In this document: piece by piece, positions 53,468 through 63,302 of the stretch | How the letters are laid out: each line of letters opens with the position of its first letter | How positions within the stretch are numbered: the stretch's first letter is position 1 | From: SLNP01 sp964568875 | GTDB lineage: Bacteria > Bacteroidota > Bacteroidia > Bacteroidales > VadinHA17 | NCBI GenBank assembly: GCA_964568875.1 | Contig: CAZMSH010000013.1 | Location: 1 to 64,000, forward strand | Direction: 5' to 3' | DNA: 64,000 nt | Position numbers and translations under genes: made by a program | Notes under the pieces: generated by a model | Databases searched by the model: none | Told to the model about the DNA's origin: nothing | What the model saw: the letters and a program-made list of their open reading frames with translations, nothing else

Positions 53468-54310
53468 TTAAAACGCCTTAAGGCTCATGTCAAGACTTTT
53501 GATATGATGGGTGAGTGCGCCTATGGAGATATAATCTACACCGCAGAGTGCATATTCTCTTACAGTACTTAGAGTGATCCCCCCAGATGATTCTGTCTCT
53601 GTTCTTCCATTTACAATCTCAACAGCTTTCCCTGTCTCCTCAGGGGTGAAGTTGTCGAACATAATGCGGTCTGCTCCGCCAGCTGCAATAATTTCACTTA
53701 TATCATCAAGTCTTCTGGCTTCTATGACAATTTTAAGATCAAGTCCGTTTTGTTCGAGATATTTTCTGGTGCGGTTCAGGGCTGCGACTATACTTCCTGC
53801 GAAATCTATATGATTATCCTTGATCATGATCATATCATAAAGGCCCATCCTGTGGTTAAATCCGCCACCCAGACGCACTGCCTCCTTTTCCAGGAATCTT
53901 ATTCCGGGGGTTGTTTTGCGGGTGTCGATTATCTTTGCACCGGTCTCTTTTACAGCGTCAACATATTGTGCGGTTACAGTGGCAATGCCACTCATTCTTT
54001 GCAGGATATTCAGGGCCAGCCTTTCTGCACGCAGGAGCGACTGTTGAGAACCTGTAACCGTGAAGGCAACATCACCGTGTTTAACACGGCTGCCGTCATT
54101 TACCATTAACAAGGGAACAATTTCGGGGTCTGTCTGCCTGAAAACTTCAACGGCAACCCTCAACCCTGCAATTATCCCTTCCTCCTTTACCAGCAGCTTC
54201 GCTTTTCCCTCACTGTTGGCATCAATACACGCAAGTGATGTATGGTCACCGTTTCCGATATCTTCAGAAATTGCCCTGGCAATTAAATCCTCCAGCTCTT
54301 TATCTTTCAT
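53468..54310 (-). CDS. nadC: Nicotinate-nucleotide pyrophosphorylase (quinolinate phosphoribosyltransferase)
   Basis: 280 residues from ATG 54310; a TTG at 54322 lies inside the upstream gene. It converts quinolinate and PRPP to nicotinate mononucleotide in NAD synthesis. Motifs are EDIGNGDHTS, ERLALNILQRMSGIAT, DTRKTTPGIR, GGGFNHRMGLYD and MIKDNHI, which are the substrate-binding basic residues of the family. It overlaps the preceding DUF4783 gene by 11 bases, so the two are cotranscribed. Confidence 0.96.
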   Translation of the reverse strand: MKDKELEDLIARAISEDIGNGDHTSLACIDANSEGKAKLLVKEEGIIAGLRVAVEVFRQTDPEIVPLLMVNDGSRVKHGDVAFTVTGSQQSLLRAERLALNILQRMSGIATVTAQYVDAVKETGAKIIDTRKTTPGIRFLEKEAVRLGGGFNHRMGLYDMIMIKDNHIDFAGSIVAALNRTRKYLEQNGLDLKIVIEARRLDDISEIIAAGGADRIMFDNFTPEETGKAVEIVNGRTETESSGGITLSTVREYALCGVDYISIGALTHHIKSLDMSLKAF

Positions 54311-54707
54311 CGTCAGGTTCAATTCTGATCTGGTGGATCAACAGACCCTCTTCTGTCTTTTTCAGCAGGAAATATACCCTGAAGTTTGCTTTCTCGGATT
54401 TGAGGGTTCCGATGGCATAGAATGCATCGTTCGCCGAGCCCTGATGTCTTATTGTAAAGTCCTTTACAGGGTATTGGATGAAAAAATCCCTGAGAATGGC
54501 TTCGGCGTTGGCCTTCCTGTAGAAATCCTCCTTATCCAGCAGCAGCAGCTCAACAGTTGCATTAAGATATCTGGCCAGTTCAGTAGCATTGCCTGCCTTG
54601 ATTGCAAGTGATATGCCCGGTGGTATCTTGCCTGCATCCTGAGCCGACAGTGTCAGGAACAGAGGCAGAAACAAGGCTGCCAATGTTATTAACCTTTTTT
54701 TGTTCAT
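54300..54707 (-). CDS. DUF4783-type exported protein
   Basis: 135 residues with a signal peptide (MNKKRLITLAALFLPLFLTL then SAQDAG). The remainder (about 25-130) is a small NTF2-like alpha+beta domain of the Bacteroidota family DUF4783 (LLLLDKEDFYRKANAEAILR then DFFIQYPVKDFTI). Function unknown. The ATG at 54707 is chosen because a -7 element lies at 54742-54749, inside the longer frame. It is commonly linked to nadC in Bacteroidota, as here by an 11-base overlap. Confidence 0.8.
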   Translation of the reverse strand: MNKKRLITLAALFLPLFLTLSAQDAGKIPPGISLAIKAGNATELARYLNATVELLLLDKEDFYRKANAEAILRDFFIQYPVKDFTIRHQGSANDAFYAIGTLKSEKANFRVYFLLKKTEEGLLIHQIRIEPDDER

Positions 54708-54741
54708 GACTGATCTGCTACAAATTTGAGACCGACCTTTA

Positions 54742-54749
54742 CAAAAGTA
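54742..54749 (-). promoter_or_regulatory. -7 element for DUF4783-nadC
   Basis: TACTTTTG on the minus strand, a perfect TAnnTTTG, 34 bases before the ATG at 54707. It is divergent from the rlmH element 70 bases away. Confidence 0.6.
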
Positions 54750-54818
54750 CACTTATTTTCCATAATTCCTGATGCCCAAGGTATAACCGGGGCGCTTTTT
54801 ATTCACGATTTTACTTGT

Positions 54819-54826
54819 TACTTTTG
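54819..54826 (+). promoter_or_regulatory. -7 element for rlmH
   Basis: TACTTTTG, a perfect TAnnTTTG, ending 43 bases before the ATG at 54870. It excludes the longer frame from 54726. Confidence 0.6.
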
Positions 54827-54869
54827 TGCTTCAGGCAGTTGTCAATTCTTATTTAATATTATCTCTTTC

Positions 54870-55343
54870 ATGAAAATATCTTTTGTTCAAACCGGAAAGA
54901 CGACAGAGAACTATATTAATGAAGGCGTCTCTCTTTATGAAAAAAGAATCAAGAAACTTGTTCCGTTCAGTATTTTAACCACACCTGCCGTAAAAAACAG
55001 ACGTAACCTCAAGCCGGAGGAGATTAAGAACAGAGAAGGCAAATTAATACTTGATCTGTTGCATGACGATGATTATATTATTCTGCTTGATGAAAAAGGA
55101 AAAGAGTTTACTACGGCAGAGATGGGTTCATTTCTGAGGCGGTCTTTCACAGGATTGCGGAGAAATATTGTATTCGTCACAGGTGGCGCCTGGGGTTTTT
55201 CTCCTGAGGTATATGCCCGAGCTGACATGAAGCTTGCATTGTCAAAATTTACATTCCCGCACCAGTTGGTACGGTTATTGTTTATGGAGCAGCTATACAG
55301 GGTTTTAACCCTTATTGAGGGACTGCCTTACCATCACGACTAA
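54870..55343 (+). CDS. rlmH: 23S rRNA (pseudouridine-1915-N3)-methyltransferase RlmH
   Basis: 157 residues, the exact usual length of this SPOUT methyltransferase, which modifies pseudouridine 1915 in helix 69 of 23S rRNA. Visible motifs are the opening MKISFVQTGKT, LLDEKGKEFTT, VTGGAWGFSPEVY, ALSKFTFPHQLVR and the C-terminal LFMEQLYRVLTLIEGLPYHH, which makes the knot. The kinase gene follows after 15 bases and may be cotranscribed. Confidence 0.97.
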   Translation: MKISFVQTGKTTENYINEGVSLYEKRIKKLVPFSILTTPAVKNRRNLKPEEIKNREGKLILDLLHDDDYIILLDEKGKEFTTAEMGSFLRRSFTGLRRNIVFVTGGAWGFSPEVYARADMKLALSKFTFPHQLVRLLFMEQLYRVLTLIEGLPYHHD

Positions 55344-55358
55344 AAATATCCTCTGTCT

Positions 55359-58300
55359 ATGAAAGATATCCGCAAACCGGCAATAAGAACACTGATATTG
55401 TGTGTGTTGTTTCTGCTAGCCATTGCAGCAGGGAGGTTCTATTTCAGTGATGCTGAGTACAGGTTTCTGAGGTACAGGGTTGAACGTATCCTTGACAGAA
55501 AGCAGGAGTATATGTCAGCCAGGCTCGAAATTGTAAGGGAGACAGGAACAGATGCAGAGACTATTAAGACTCTTTCAGACCGGCTGGATATCAGAGAGAT
55601 GAGGGAAAAGGGGCTTACAATACTTGTATATACGGGTAATGATCTTGTTTTCTGGACCGATAAATCATTTGATCTGCCCGTTGACTTTCATCAGGTTCAC
55701 GACTCGCTGCCTGTTAATTTCATTCACAACGGATATTTTCTGAAAAAGACCTTGCATAGCGGTGATACAGCTATAATTGGACTACTAAGGATTTACAGCG
55801 AATATGACATAGAGAACAGTCTGGTAAGAAACGGTTTTGTCCCAAGCATGGGCCTTCCCGGCAATGCCGTTCTCCATCCTGAGAAGATACTAGGGGGGTA
55901 TAATGTTATTTTGAAGGATGGCACGAGGGCGTTTTCTATAAGCTTCAGCGGTGAAAAGGAGAACTCCTTTCTGATGATAGTACCGATTCTGCTCTGGGTA
56001 GCCTTTCTGATATTTTTATTGCTTGTGACTGATGACATTACAAAATTCATCACAGGTTATTATGGCGCAACAGCCGGTCTGGTTTTTAAATTGTTAGTAT
56101 TCTTCCTGCTATGGCTGCTTCTCTATAAAAACAATATACCTGAAGTACTTAAGAGAACGGAGCTCTTCATGTCCTCATCATTCTCATTATCAAGAATGAT
56201 TCCCTCGATGGGCCATCTTTTTGTTCTAAGCATTCTTCTGGCTGATATTGCACGGACATTTTACCGGGATTTCCTGAATACAAAGTTTAAGCATACGGGT
56301 ATTGCTAAAACATCAGGCGGTCTGATTATGTTGCTGGTTCCGGCGACGCTGATGATAATAACCATACATCAGGTGCTCTTTAAAATGGTCGGTCATACAA
56401 ATCTGACCTTTGAAGGGTTCAGGATATCAGAGGTTACTTTCCTGTCGGTAACGGGAATTACATCACTCTTTTTACTGGTATTGGTCCCCTGTCTTTATAT
56501 CCTGAAAGTTCTGAGAGTGTTTACCAGGCCCGGGTTCCTGCCGGTAGTCATAGCTGCTATTATCAACACTTCACTGTTTCCAGCAGCAGCTCTTTTTGAG
56601 ATAAATACAGGAGCTGCCCTTGCAATATTTTTTGTTGTCCTTGTATTGATACTGTATTCTTATGTTGAGAGCAAAACGGGTATTTACAATCTTGCAGCAT
56701 TCTTTTCAATGGCTGTTGCGATATATGCGACATGGTATATAACCCGGATTTCAAAGGATAATGAAATTGACAGCCTGAAGGTTTCTGCTGTTTCGATAGC
56801 TACTACTCATGATCCGGTTGCCGAGCATCTGCTCCTGGAGATGGACCTTAGAATCAGGGAAGATACAGTGCTGAAATCTATTCTTACCAAGACTTATTTT
56901 GAGCAGGATGACGCAGAACGTGTCACCGACTATCTGAGAGAAGTCTATTTTGTAGATTACTGGTTAAACTACGATTTTTCGGTAATAATCTGCAACGAAA
57001 GCTCTTCTCTGCTGATAGATGATGGTGATAACGTTGCAGAAAACTGCTTCACTTTTTTCATGGAGCGGTTAGATGAAGAAGGTTTGCCAGTAACAGGAAC
57101 ATCGTTCTATTTTCTTGATAATAAATCAGGAAGGCCATTCTACTTTGCCAATTACTATTTTGACGCGCCGCAGGGTGGGGTAAACGGCTTGTTTATTGAA
57201 CTTTTTTCATATGTCAATGCTTTTCGCGAGGGATATCCGGAGTTGCTTAATGATGAGAAGTATATGCGTCCGGTCAGGCTTAAGGATTATTCAATGGCAA
57301 AATATATCGATGGTGACCTGGTATTAACATTCGGAGAGTTCTCCTATCCCAAGAGCGATGATGATATTGCCGGATCAGACCATGATTTCCATTCATTTGC
57401 CCGTGATGGCTTCGAGCATTTCATCTACCCCTTGGGTGACACCACGGTTATACTAAGCCGCAGGGAGATTCCGTTTTTGAGCCGGGTGGTCTCTTTCGCG
57501 TGGCTGTTTCTTTATATGCTAATTATTGCAGCAATCTCTGTATTGGTTTACAGGAAGCCGCCAGGGAGGTCCTTATTCATTCTTACATTCAGGCAGAAAC
57601 TGCAGGTTGCATTTATAGGGGTCATCTTGTTTACATTTCTGGGTATAGCGGCGGGGGCTTCTTATCTCAGCATTGAGCAGTACCGTCAGCGACATTATGA
57701 CAGCATCAGAGAAAAGGCCAGGTCATTATATATAGAACTGGAGCACAAGCTTTCAGTTGAGTCATCTCTTGATGATAGCTGGAGTGATGGTAAGTACAGG
57801 TCACTAAGCGAGCTTATGGTTAAGTTCTCGAATGTCTTTTTCACAGACATCAACCTTTATGACAAGAGCGGAATGCTTATGTCTACATCACGACCTGAAG
57901 TTTTTCTGAGAGACCTCACCAGTACCAGGATGGATAAGATTGCATTCAATAGTCTCAGTTCCATGCAGGAATCAGAGCATATTGCCTGGGAGAGAATAGG
58001 GAAGCTTGAATATCTCTCTATCTATGTTCCGTTTTACAATAACAGGAATGAGCTGCTTGCCTATATTAACATTCCATATTTCGGCATGCACAGCCGCCTG
58101 TCAGATGAGATTTCCAACCTGATAGTGGCCATCGTGAACTTCAGTCTTCTTATGATACTGGCTACCATGAGTCTCGCTGTTATAATAAGCGACAGGATAA
58201 CATCACCTATAAGGGTTCTGGGTGAGATGCTGGCTTCGGTTCAGCTCGGAAAGAAGAGTGAGCGGTTGCACTATCCTGCCGGTGACGAGATAGGAGAGAT

Positions 58301-59051
58301 GGTGAACCAATACAACAAAATGGTAGAGGAACTTGAAGAGAGTGCCCGCAAACTGTCTGTTTCTGAGAGGGAATATGCATGGAGAGAGATGGCAAAGCAG
58401 ATAGCTCATGAGATCAAGAATCCTCTTACTCCAATGAAACTGAATGTACAGCAGCTTGAAAAGGCATGGAAAGATGAAAAACCGGGATTTGAAAAGAAAC
58501 TGGAAAAGTTTACGCGAAACCAGATAGAATACATTGACAACCTGTCGTCAATTGCAACAGCATTTTCAAACTTTGCAAGATTGCCCAAAGCCGAGCCTGT
58601 TCATGTAGATCTGCTCGACCAGATAAAAACAACTCTGGAGCTGTTCAGGAACAGTGGCAATGTAAGTTTCAGGGTCTCCTGTTTCAAGGCATCAAAAATA
58701 GTCGTATTCGCTGATCGGGAACATCTTAACAGCATCTTTTCAAATCTTGTCAAGAATGCCATCCAGGCGATTCCTCATAATCGAGAAGGTATTATAAGGA
58801 TATCTCTTGAGATGTCAGGAGACCGTGTACTCGTAAAGGTTGCCGATAACGGAACGGGTATCCCTGAAGAGATGAAGTCAAGACTTTTTACACCTTATTT
58901 TACAACCAAGTCGTCAGGGTCGGGTCTTGGCCTGAGCATAGTAAGAAGACTGGTTGAAGGCATGGGTGGCGAAATAGATTTTGAGTCAGAGCACAAAACG
59001 GGAACGGTATTTACAATCTCTCTGCCTGTACTCTATTCGGTTGAGAGTTAA
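55359..59051 (+). CDS. Very large multi-transmembrane sensor histidine kinase
   Basis: 1,230 residues. A first helix (about 10-28) and periplasmic domain (29-205) are followed by a block of about seven to nine helices (205-470), a second extracytoplasmic domain (about 475-705), two helices (about 710-730 and 745-768), a third extracytoplasmic domain (770-925), a helix and HAMP (about 930-1000). Then come HisKA with the phosphate-accepting histidine in IAHEIKNPLTPMKLNVQQLE near residue 1017, and an ATPase domain with NLVKNAIQAIP, DNGTGIPEE and GSGLGLSIVRR. The HisKA and HAMP parts resemble NtrY-type kinases. No response regulator gene is adjacent, so it is an orphan in this window. Confidence 0.9.
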   Translation: MKDIRKPAIRTLILCVLFLLAIAAGRFYFSDAEYRFLRYRVERILDRKQEYMSARLEIVRETGTDAETIKTLSDRLDIREMREKGLTILVYTGNDLVFWTDKSFDLPVDFHQVHDSLPVNFIHNGYFLKKTLHSGDTAIIGLLRIYSEYDIENSLVRNGFVPSMGLPGNAVLHPEKILGGYNVILKDGTRAFSISFSGEKENSFLMIVPILLWVAFLIFLLLVTDDITKFITGYYGATAGLVFKLLVFFLLWLLLYKNNIPEVLKRTELFMSSSFSLSRMIPSMGHLFVLSILLADIARTFYRDFLNTKFKHTGIAKTSGGLIMLLVPATLMIITIHQVLFKMVGHTNLTFEGFRISEVTFLSVTGITSLFLLVLVPCLYILKVLRVFTRPGFLPVVIAAIINTSLFPAAALFEINTGAALAIFFVVLVLILYSYVESKTGIYNLAAFFSMAVAIYATWYITRISKDNEIDSLKVSAVSIATTHDPVAEHLLLEMDLRIREDTVLKSILTKTYFEQDDAERVTDYLREVYFVDYWLNYDFSVIICNESSSLLIDDGDNVAENCFTFFMERLDEEGLPVTGTSFYFLDNKSGRPFYFANYYFDAPQGGVNGLFIELFSYVNAFREGYPELLNDEKYMRPVRLKDYSMAKYIDGDLVLTFGEFSYPKSDDDIAGSDHDFHSFARDGFEHFIYPLGDTTVILSRREIPFLSRVVSFAWLFLYMLIIAAISVLVYRKPPGRSLFILTFRQKLQVAFIGVILFTFLGIAAGASYLSIEQYRQRHYDSIREKARSLYIELEHKLSVESSLDDSWSDGKYRSLSELMVKFSNVFFTDINLYDKSGMLMSTSRPEVFLRDLTSTRMDKIAFNSLSSMQESEHIAWERIGKLEYLSIYVPFYNNRNELLAYINIPYFGMHSRLSDEISNLIVAIVNFSLLMILATMSLAVIISDRITSPIRVLGEMLASVQLGKKSERLHYPAGDEIGEMVNQYNKMVEELEESARKLSVSEREYAWREMAKQIAHEIKNPLTPMKLNVQQLEKAWKDEKPGFEKKLEKFTRNQIEYIDNLSSIATAFSNFARLPKAEPVHVDLLDQIKTTLELFRNSGNVSFRVSCFKASKIVVFADREHLNSIFSNLVKNAIQAIPHNREGIIRISLEMSGDRVLVKVADNGTGIPEEMKSRLFTPYFTTKSSGSGLGLSIVRRLVEGMGGEIDFESEHKTGTVFTISLPVLYSVES

Positions 59052-59138
59052 TGATCATTATTCTCAAATGTTAAGTTGCCTTGTACAATGTATAAATTTA
59101 GCTATATTAGCAGACACTAACCAAAAGCTTACAGGGAG

Positions 59139-62100
59139 TTGCCTGCCAGGTTGAAAATACTGTCTTTCATGCTATTGCTCTTTTTAGGCTTTAGCAGTCT
59201 CTCTCTGGCACAGGTTGAACTTTCAGGTGTTGTTAACACCTATGCAAAGGTCACCTCCGTGGGGGCAGATTTTGTGATTGTCTCATCTACTTTGGGATTT
59301 GCCGAAAAAGATACGGTGATGGTTGTTCAGATGAAGGGTGCAGTCATCAATACTCCTAATACTAACCTGTATGGTCAGGATCAGGACCAGACCGGGTCTC
59401 CGGGCTTGTATGAGTTCCTGATAATAGACCAGATAATTGATGCTGAGAATAAGCTTGTTTTCACTGCCAATCTTATCAACAGCTATTCAGCCGACGGATT
59501 CGTACAGGTTGTAAGGGCAAAATCAGTATCTGCTGCCCGTGTTACGGCAGAATTAACATGTGAGCCATGGGACCCTGCTACCGGTACAGGAGGTGTAGTG
59601 GCCCTGATTGTGGGAGGGAAGCTGGAACTGCTTGATAATATCAATGTTGCAGGTAAAGGCTTTTTGGGAGGGATGACATCTGTGGGCAGTAATATCTGTA
59701 TCGGCTCTGATGATACGAGGAATTACTACTTCTATGACAGTTCTTCAGACCTTGGAGGTTTTAAGGGAGAAGGGATAGCAGTGTATAACTCTGCGCTGAC
59801 ACCTCTCTTTCCTGCTTTTGCCAAAGGCAAGGGAGCCAATTTCACCGGAGGAGGAGGTGGCAACGGCCGGTTTGCCGGCGGCGGCGGTGGTGGACACGTC
59901 GGATCAGGCGGTGTGGGAGACCTTGAAGCAGCAAGTTGCAACTATGATCCGTTTCCGGTTCCAAACACAGGAGGTTTTACTTCATGGACGATCACAAATT
60001 ATCCCACCAGCCTCTTTATGGGCAGCGGCGGCGGAGCTTCTACCTATGCCGGGACAGGAATTGGCTCTCCGGGAGGTAATGGAGGAGGAATGGTGATAAT
60101 TGTTACCGATGAGATAGAAGGCAATGGCTATAATATATCAGCCAGCGGTGATGCTCCTCCCTTTACTGCATCAGGAGAAGCCGGTGCCGGTGGTGGTGGA
60201 GCTGGCGGCGCTGTAGCTATTTCTACTGATAAATTCGGGACTACCGGCCTGACACTTCAGGTGAGGGGTGGTAACGGTGGTTCAGCTCTGGCCGGAGGAT
60301 ATGGCGGAGGCGGGGGTGGTGGCCGTATATGGATAAAGCCGGCATCATTACCCGGTAACCTTGTTGCTGATTTTGCCAGGGGAGTGGCCCAAGGTGGATT
60401 AGCGGCAAACGGAACAAACGGAGAGAGGAAGTTCGGTTACCCTGCTGTCCTGAACGGTTTCCTCTTTAACTCAATAAGGTCTTCAGTGACAGTTTCAGAT
60501 ATCGATTCAATATGTCACGGACAGACACCTCCAAAACTATTAGGCACAGACCCGGTGGGGGGAATAACTCCATATACGTACCAATGGCAAAAAAGCTATG
60601 ATTCAATTACATGGATAAACCTTACAAATACAGAATCGCCGGGTATTAACTTTACTCCATATGATGCCGAGACTGATACCCTGTGGTTCAGGAGGGTAGT
60701 AACCGATAACACACCTGTTACTCCGCTGGTAGACATAAGCAAGGCGGTTAAGGTAATTGTGCAGCCCCTGATAACCGATAATGTTGTAGGCAAGGATACC
60801 ATAATCTGTTTCGGACAGGATCCACTGGAACTCAGGCATTATAATACCGGACCGGGAGGAGGGAATAATATCTATAGCTACTTATGGAACGAAAGCACAG
60901 ACAATCTGGTATTTACTGATGCTACAGGCATAAATAATGCTTCCTCTTTTGATCCGCCGGAACTTAGTGCGACAACCTATTATAACCGTATAATAACCTC
61001 AGGAAGATGCGTTGATACTTCAAATGTGGTTACGGTAACAGTATTACCCCTAATCGGTAACAATACAATCGCAGCTGATCAGGTTATTTGCCAAAACGAT
61101 TTGTTTGCAGACCTGACGGGATCAACACCTGTGGGAGGCGCAGGTGCGGGCAGTTATACATATCTGTGGCTGTCAAGCGACGATGGTACCAGCTGGGGTG
61201 TTGCCGAGGGGGTAACAGGAAACCCTGATTACGATCCTGTAGAAACGTCTGCCAAATTCCCGGGAACGCAGTACTTCAGAAGAGCTGTGTTTTCAGGACT
61301 GAACGACTGTTGCGCTGATACAACTTCGATAGTTACGCTCCTAATGCATCCGCTGATAACCAATAACACACTTTCTATACTTGGTATTGCTGAACAGGAA
61401 ATATGTTTCGGGGGTTTGCCCGCAGCCATTGACGGATTGGTTCCTGCAGGTGGCGACGGTGTTACCTACACCTACACATGGCAGGACAGCACAAAAGGGC
61501 GTTCATGGACAGACATTCCTGGCTTCATCGATTCCGATGCTGTTGGATTTCAGCCCCCGCCACTGCAGGACAGCACCAGTTACCGAAGAATTGTAAGATC
61601 GTCAGCATGTGCCGACACCAGCAATGTAATAAGGATATACGTACATAAACCTGTTACCAGTTTCGCGGTATCACTAATCTCAGGAGTTTCAGATACAACC
61701 ATATGCAGCGGAGCTACTCCGAATCTGTTGACGGGAGAAGACGCTGCAGGAGGAGACGGTTCTTCATATATCTATCAATGGAAGCAATCTTCTGACAATA
61801 CTGACTGGACGGCAGATGCCCCCGGAGTATCCAACGGACGTGACTATCAGCCACCCGCTAATATGACATCAACCACATGGTTCCGGAGAGAAACAGTATC
61901 AGGTGAATGTAGTGCTGTAAGCAATGTGATAACTATCAACGTGCTGCCCTCAATAGGCAACAACCTTATGCCGGCCGGACAGACAGTGTGTTACAATACT
62001 GTTCCTGCACTGATAGATGCTTCTACGCCAACAGGTGGTTCAGGTTCCTACAGTTACCTGTGGAAGGTCTACAATAATGTCGGAGACACTTGGGATGATG

Positions 62101-63302
62101 CCCCGGGGGTTAACAACCAGGAGGATTACCAGCCCCCTGCACTTATTTCTCCGACACAGTTCAAAAGGCTTGTCTTCTCAGGTCCTGCCGATTGCTGCTC
62201 CGACGAATCTTTGCCTCTGGCGATTGGCATCCACGACCTGCCGACGGGCTCCATAGTTTCAGCTGATGTTTCAATATGTCAGAAAGATATTACTGCCGAT
62301 ATAACACTTACTCTTGACGGGGCATGGCCGCTGACGGTAGTCCTCGATCCTGGCCTGGTTACACTGCCGGCGGCATCAGCATCTCCCTATACAACAGCGG
62401 TAACTCCAGGTTCGACAACAACATACACAATTGCCTCAATTACAGATGCAAACGGATGCCAGGCTACAGAAAAGACAGGTGCTTTTACAGTGACGGTAAT
62501 CACCGATCCTGTCGCCATTACGCTCCCTGACGTTTCTGATGAGGTTTGCGGCCTTACCTATGAGCTTACGGCAGGAGCCGTAAATGCAGGAACAGGGGAA
62601 TGGATAATACCCTCAGGAGTTCCGGTTGAGACATCTTCAGTATTAAGTCCTGGTGTACGCCGCGTTACTCTTTCTGCAGAATCATACGATACCTGGCAGT
62701 TCCTCTGGATTTTAACAAATCAGCAGTGTGTCGATACTGCCACCCTTGATGTGAGATTCTGGCAGGAACCGGATATTGTTGATGCAGGAGAGGATATAAT
62801 AACCGCACTCAGTTTTGTAAAGCTGAACGCCTTGCAGCCTGCACGCTTCACATCTGCAATGTGGAGCTATCCCGGCTCGCCACCGGATATTGAATTTGTC
62901 GACAGCGCTGCAGCCGATACATGGGTCTCAGGGTTAAGACTGGGCGACAACGTTTTAACATGGCATGTGAGGAACGGTGTCTGCATAGACTCTTCCCTGT
63001 TAAATGTAACTTATAATCCAGTTCCGGAGGGTTTCTCACCAGACGGCAATGGCATTAACGATTTCTTTGAAATACCGGGTCTTGAGCAGACTGATAATGA
63101 ACTTGTAATAATCAACCTGGCCGGTGCCGAAGTTGTCAGGTTTGTAAACTACAACAGCCTTTCAGGTTATTGGGACGGCAAGGACCGGAACGGTAAGGAT
63201 GTGCCTGACGGGACGTATTACTACATGCTGACAGTAAGCAAAGAGAGTTATAAAAGCAGGATAGGCGGATATGTTATTGTTAAAAGAAGGAATAATGACT
63301 AG
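59139..63302 (+). CDS. Giant secreted protein with glycine-rich region, Ig-like repeats and T9SS sorting domain
   Basis: About 1,387 residues with signal peptide (KILSFMLLLFLGFSSLSLAQ). Residues about 230-420 are strongly glycine-rich (GGGGGNGRFAGGGGGGHVG and similar). From about 458 six Ig-like repeats of 95-105 residues begin at about 458, 555, 649, 754, 854 and 950, each with an (I/V)C-x(3-4)-P opening, a YxYxW core and a later FRR or YxR strand. The C-terminus (about 1305-1387, PEGFSPDGNGINDFFEIPGL, then GYWDGKD and DGTYYYML) is the type B gliding-motility/T9SS sorting domain. It is therefore an exported surface adhesin-like protein. No ATG fits: the start must be TTG 59139 or TTG 59151, or the signal peptide would lack its basic residues. 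Confidence 0.88.
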   Translation: MPARLKILSFMLLLFLGFSSLSLAQVELSGVVNTYAKVTSVGADFVIVSSTLGFAEKDTVMVVQMKGAVINTPNTNLYGQDQDQTGSPGLYEFLIIDQIIDAENKLVFTANLINSYSADGFVQVVRAKSVSAARVTAELTCEPWDPATGTGGVVALIVGGKLELLDNINVAGKGFLGGMTSVGSNICIGSDDTRNYYFYDSSSDLGGFKGEGIAVYNSALTPLFPAFAKGKGANFTGGGGGNGRFAGGGGGGHVGSGGVGDLEAASCNYDPFPVPNTGGFTSWTITNYPTSLFMGSGGGASTYAGTGIGSPGGNGGGMVIIVTDEIEGNGYNISASGDAPPFTASGEAGAGGGGAGGAVAISTDKFGTTGLTLQVRGGNGGSALAGGYGGGGGGGRIWIKPASLPGNLVADFARGVAQGGLAANGTNGERKFGYPAVLNGFLFNSIRSSVTVSDIDSICHGQTPPKLLGTDPVGGITPYTYQWQKSYDSITWINLTNTESPGINFTPYDAETDTLWFRRVVTDNTPVTPLVDISKAVKVIVQPLITDNVVGKDTIICFGQDPLELRHYNTGPGGGNNIYSYLWNESTDNLVFTDATGINNASSFDPPELSATTYYNRIITSGRCVDTSNVVTVTVLPLIGNNTIAADQVICQNDLFADLTGSTPVGGAGAGSYTYLWLSSDDGTSWGVAEGVTGNPDYDPVETSAKFPGTQYFRRAVFSGLNDCCADTTSIVTLLMHPLITNNTLSILGIAEQEICFGGLPAAIDGLVPAGGDGVTYTYTWQDSTKGRSWTDIPGFIDSDAVGFQPPPLQDSTSYRRIVRSSACADTSNVIRIYVHKPVTSFAVSLISGVSDTTICSGATPNLLTGEDAAGGDGSSYIYQWKQSSDNTDWTADAPGVSNGRDYQPPANMTSTTWFRRETVSGECSAVSNVITINVLPSIGNNLMPAGQTVCYNTVPALIDASTPTGGSGSYSYLWKVYNNVGDTWDDAPGVNNQEDYQPPALISPTQFKRLVFSGPADCCSDESLPLAIGIHDLPTGSIVSADVSICQKDITADITLTLDGAWPLTVVLDPGLVTLPAASASPYTTAVTPGSTTTYTIASITDANGCQATEKTGAFTVTVITDPVAITLPDVSDEVCGLTYELTAGAVNAGTGEWIIPSGVPVETSSVLSPGVRRVTLSAESYDTWQFLWILTNQQCVDTATLDVRFWQEPDIVDAGEDIITALSFVKLNALQPARFTSAMWSYPGSPPDIEFVDSAAADTWVSGLRLGDNVLTWHVRNGVCIDSSLLNVTYNPVPEGFSPDGNGINDFFEIPGLEQTDNELVIINLAGAEVVRFVNYNSLSGYWDGKDRNGKDVPDGTYYYMLTVSKESYKSRIGGYVIVKRRNND

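Noticed and set aside
59732..59941. Proline-rich open frame on the minus strand
   Set aside because: It is the complement of the glycine-rich codons of the T9SS cargo gene and is explained by them.
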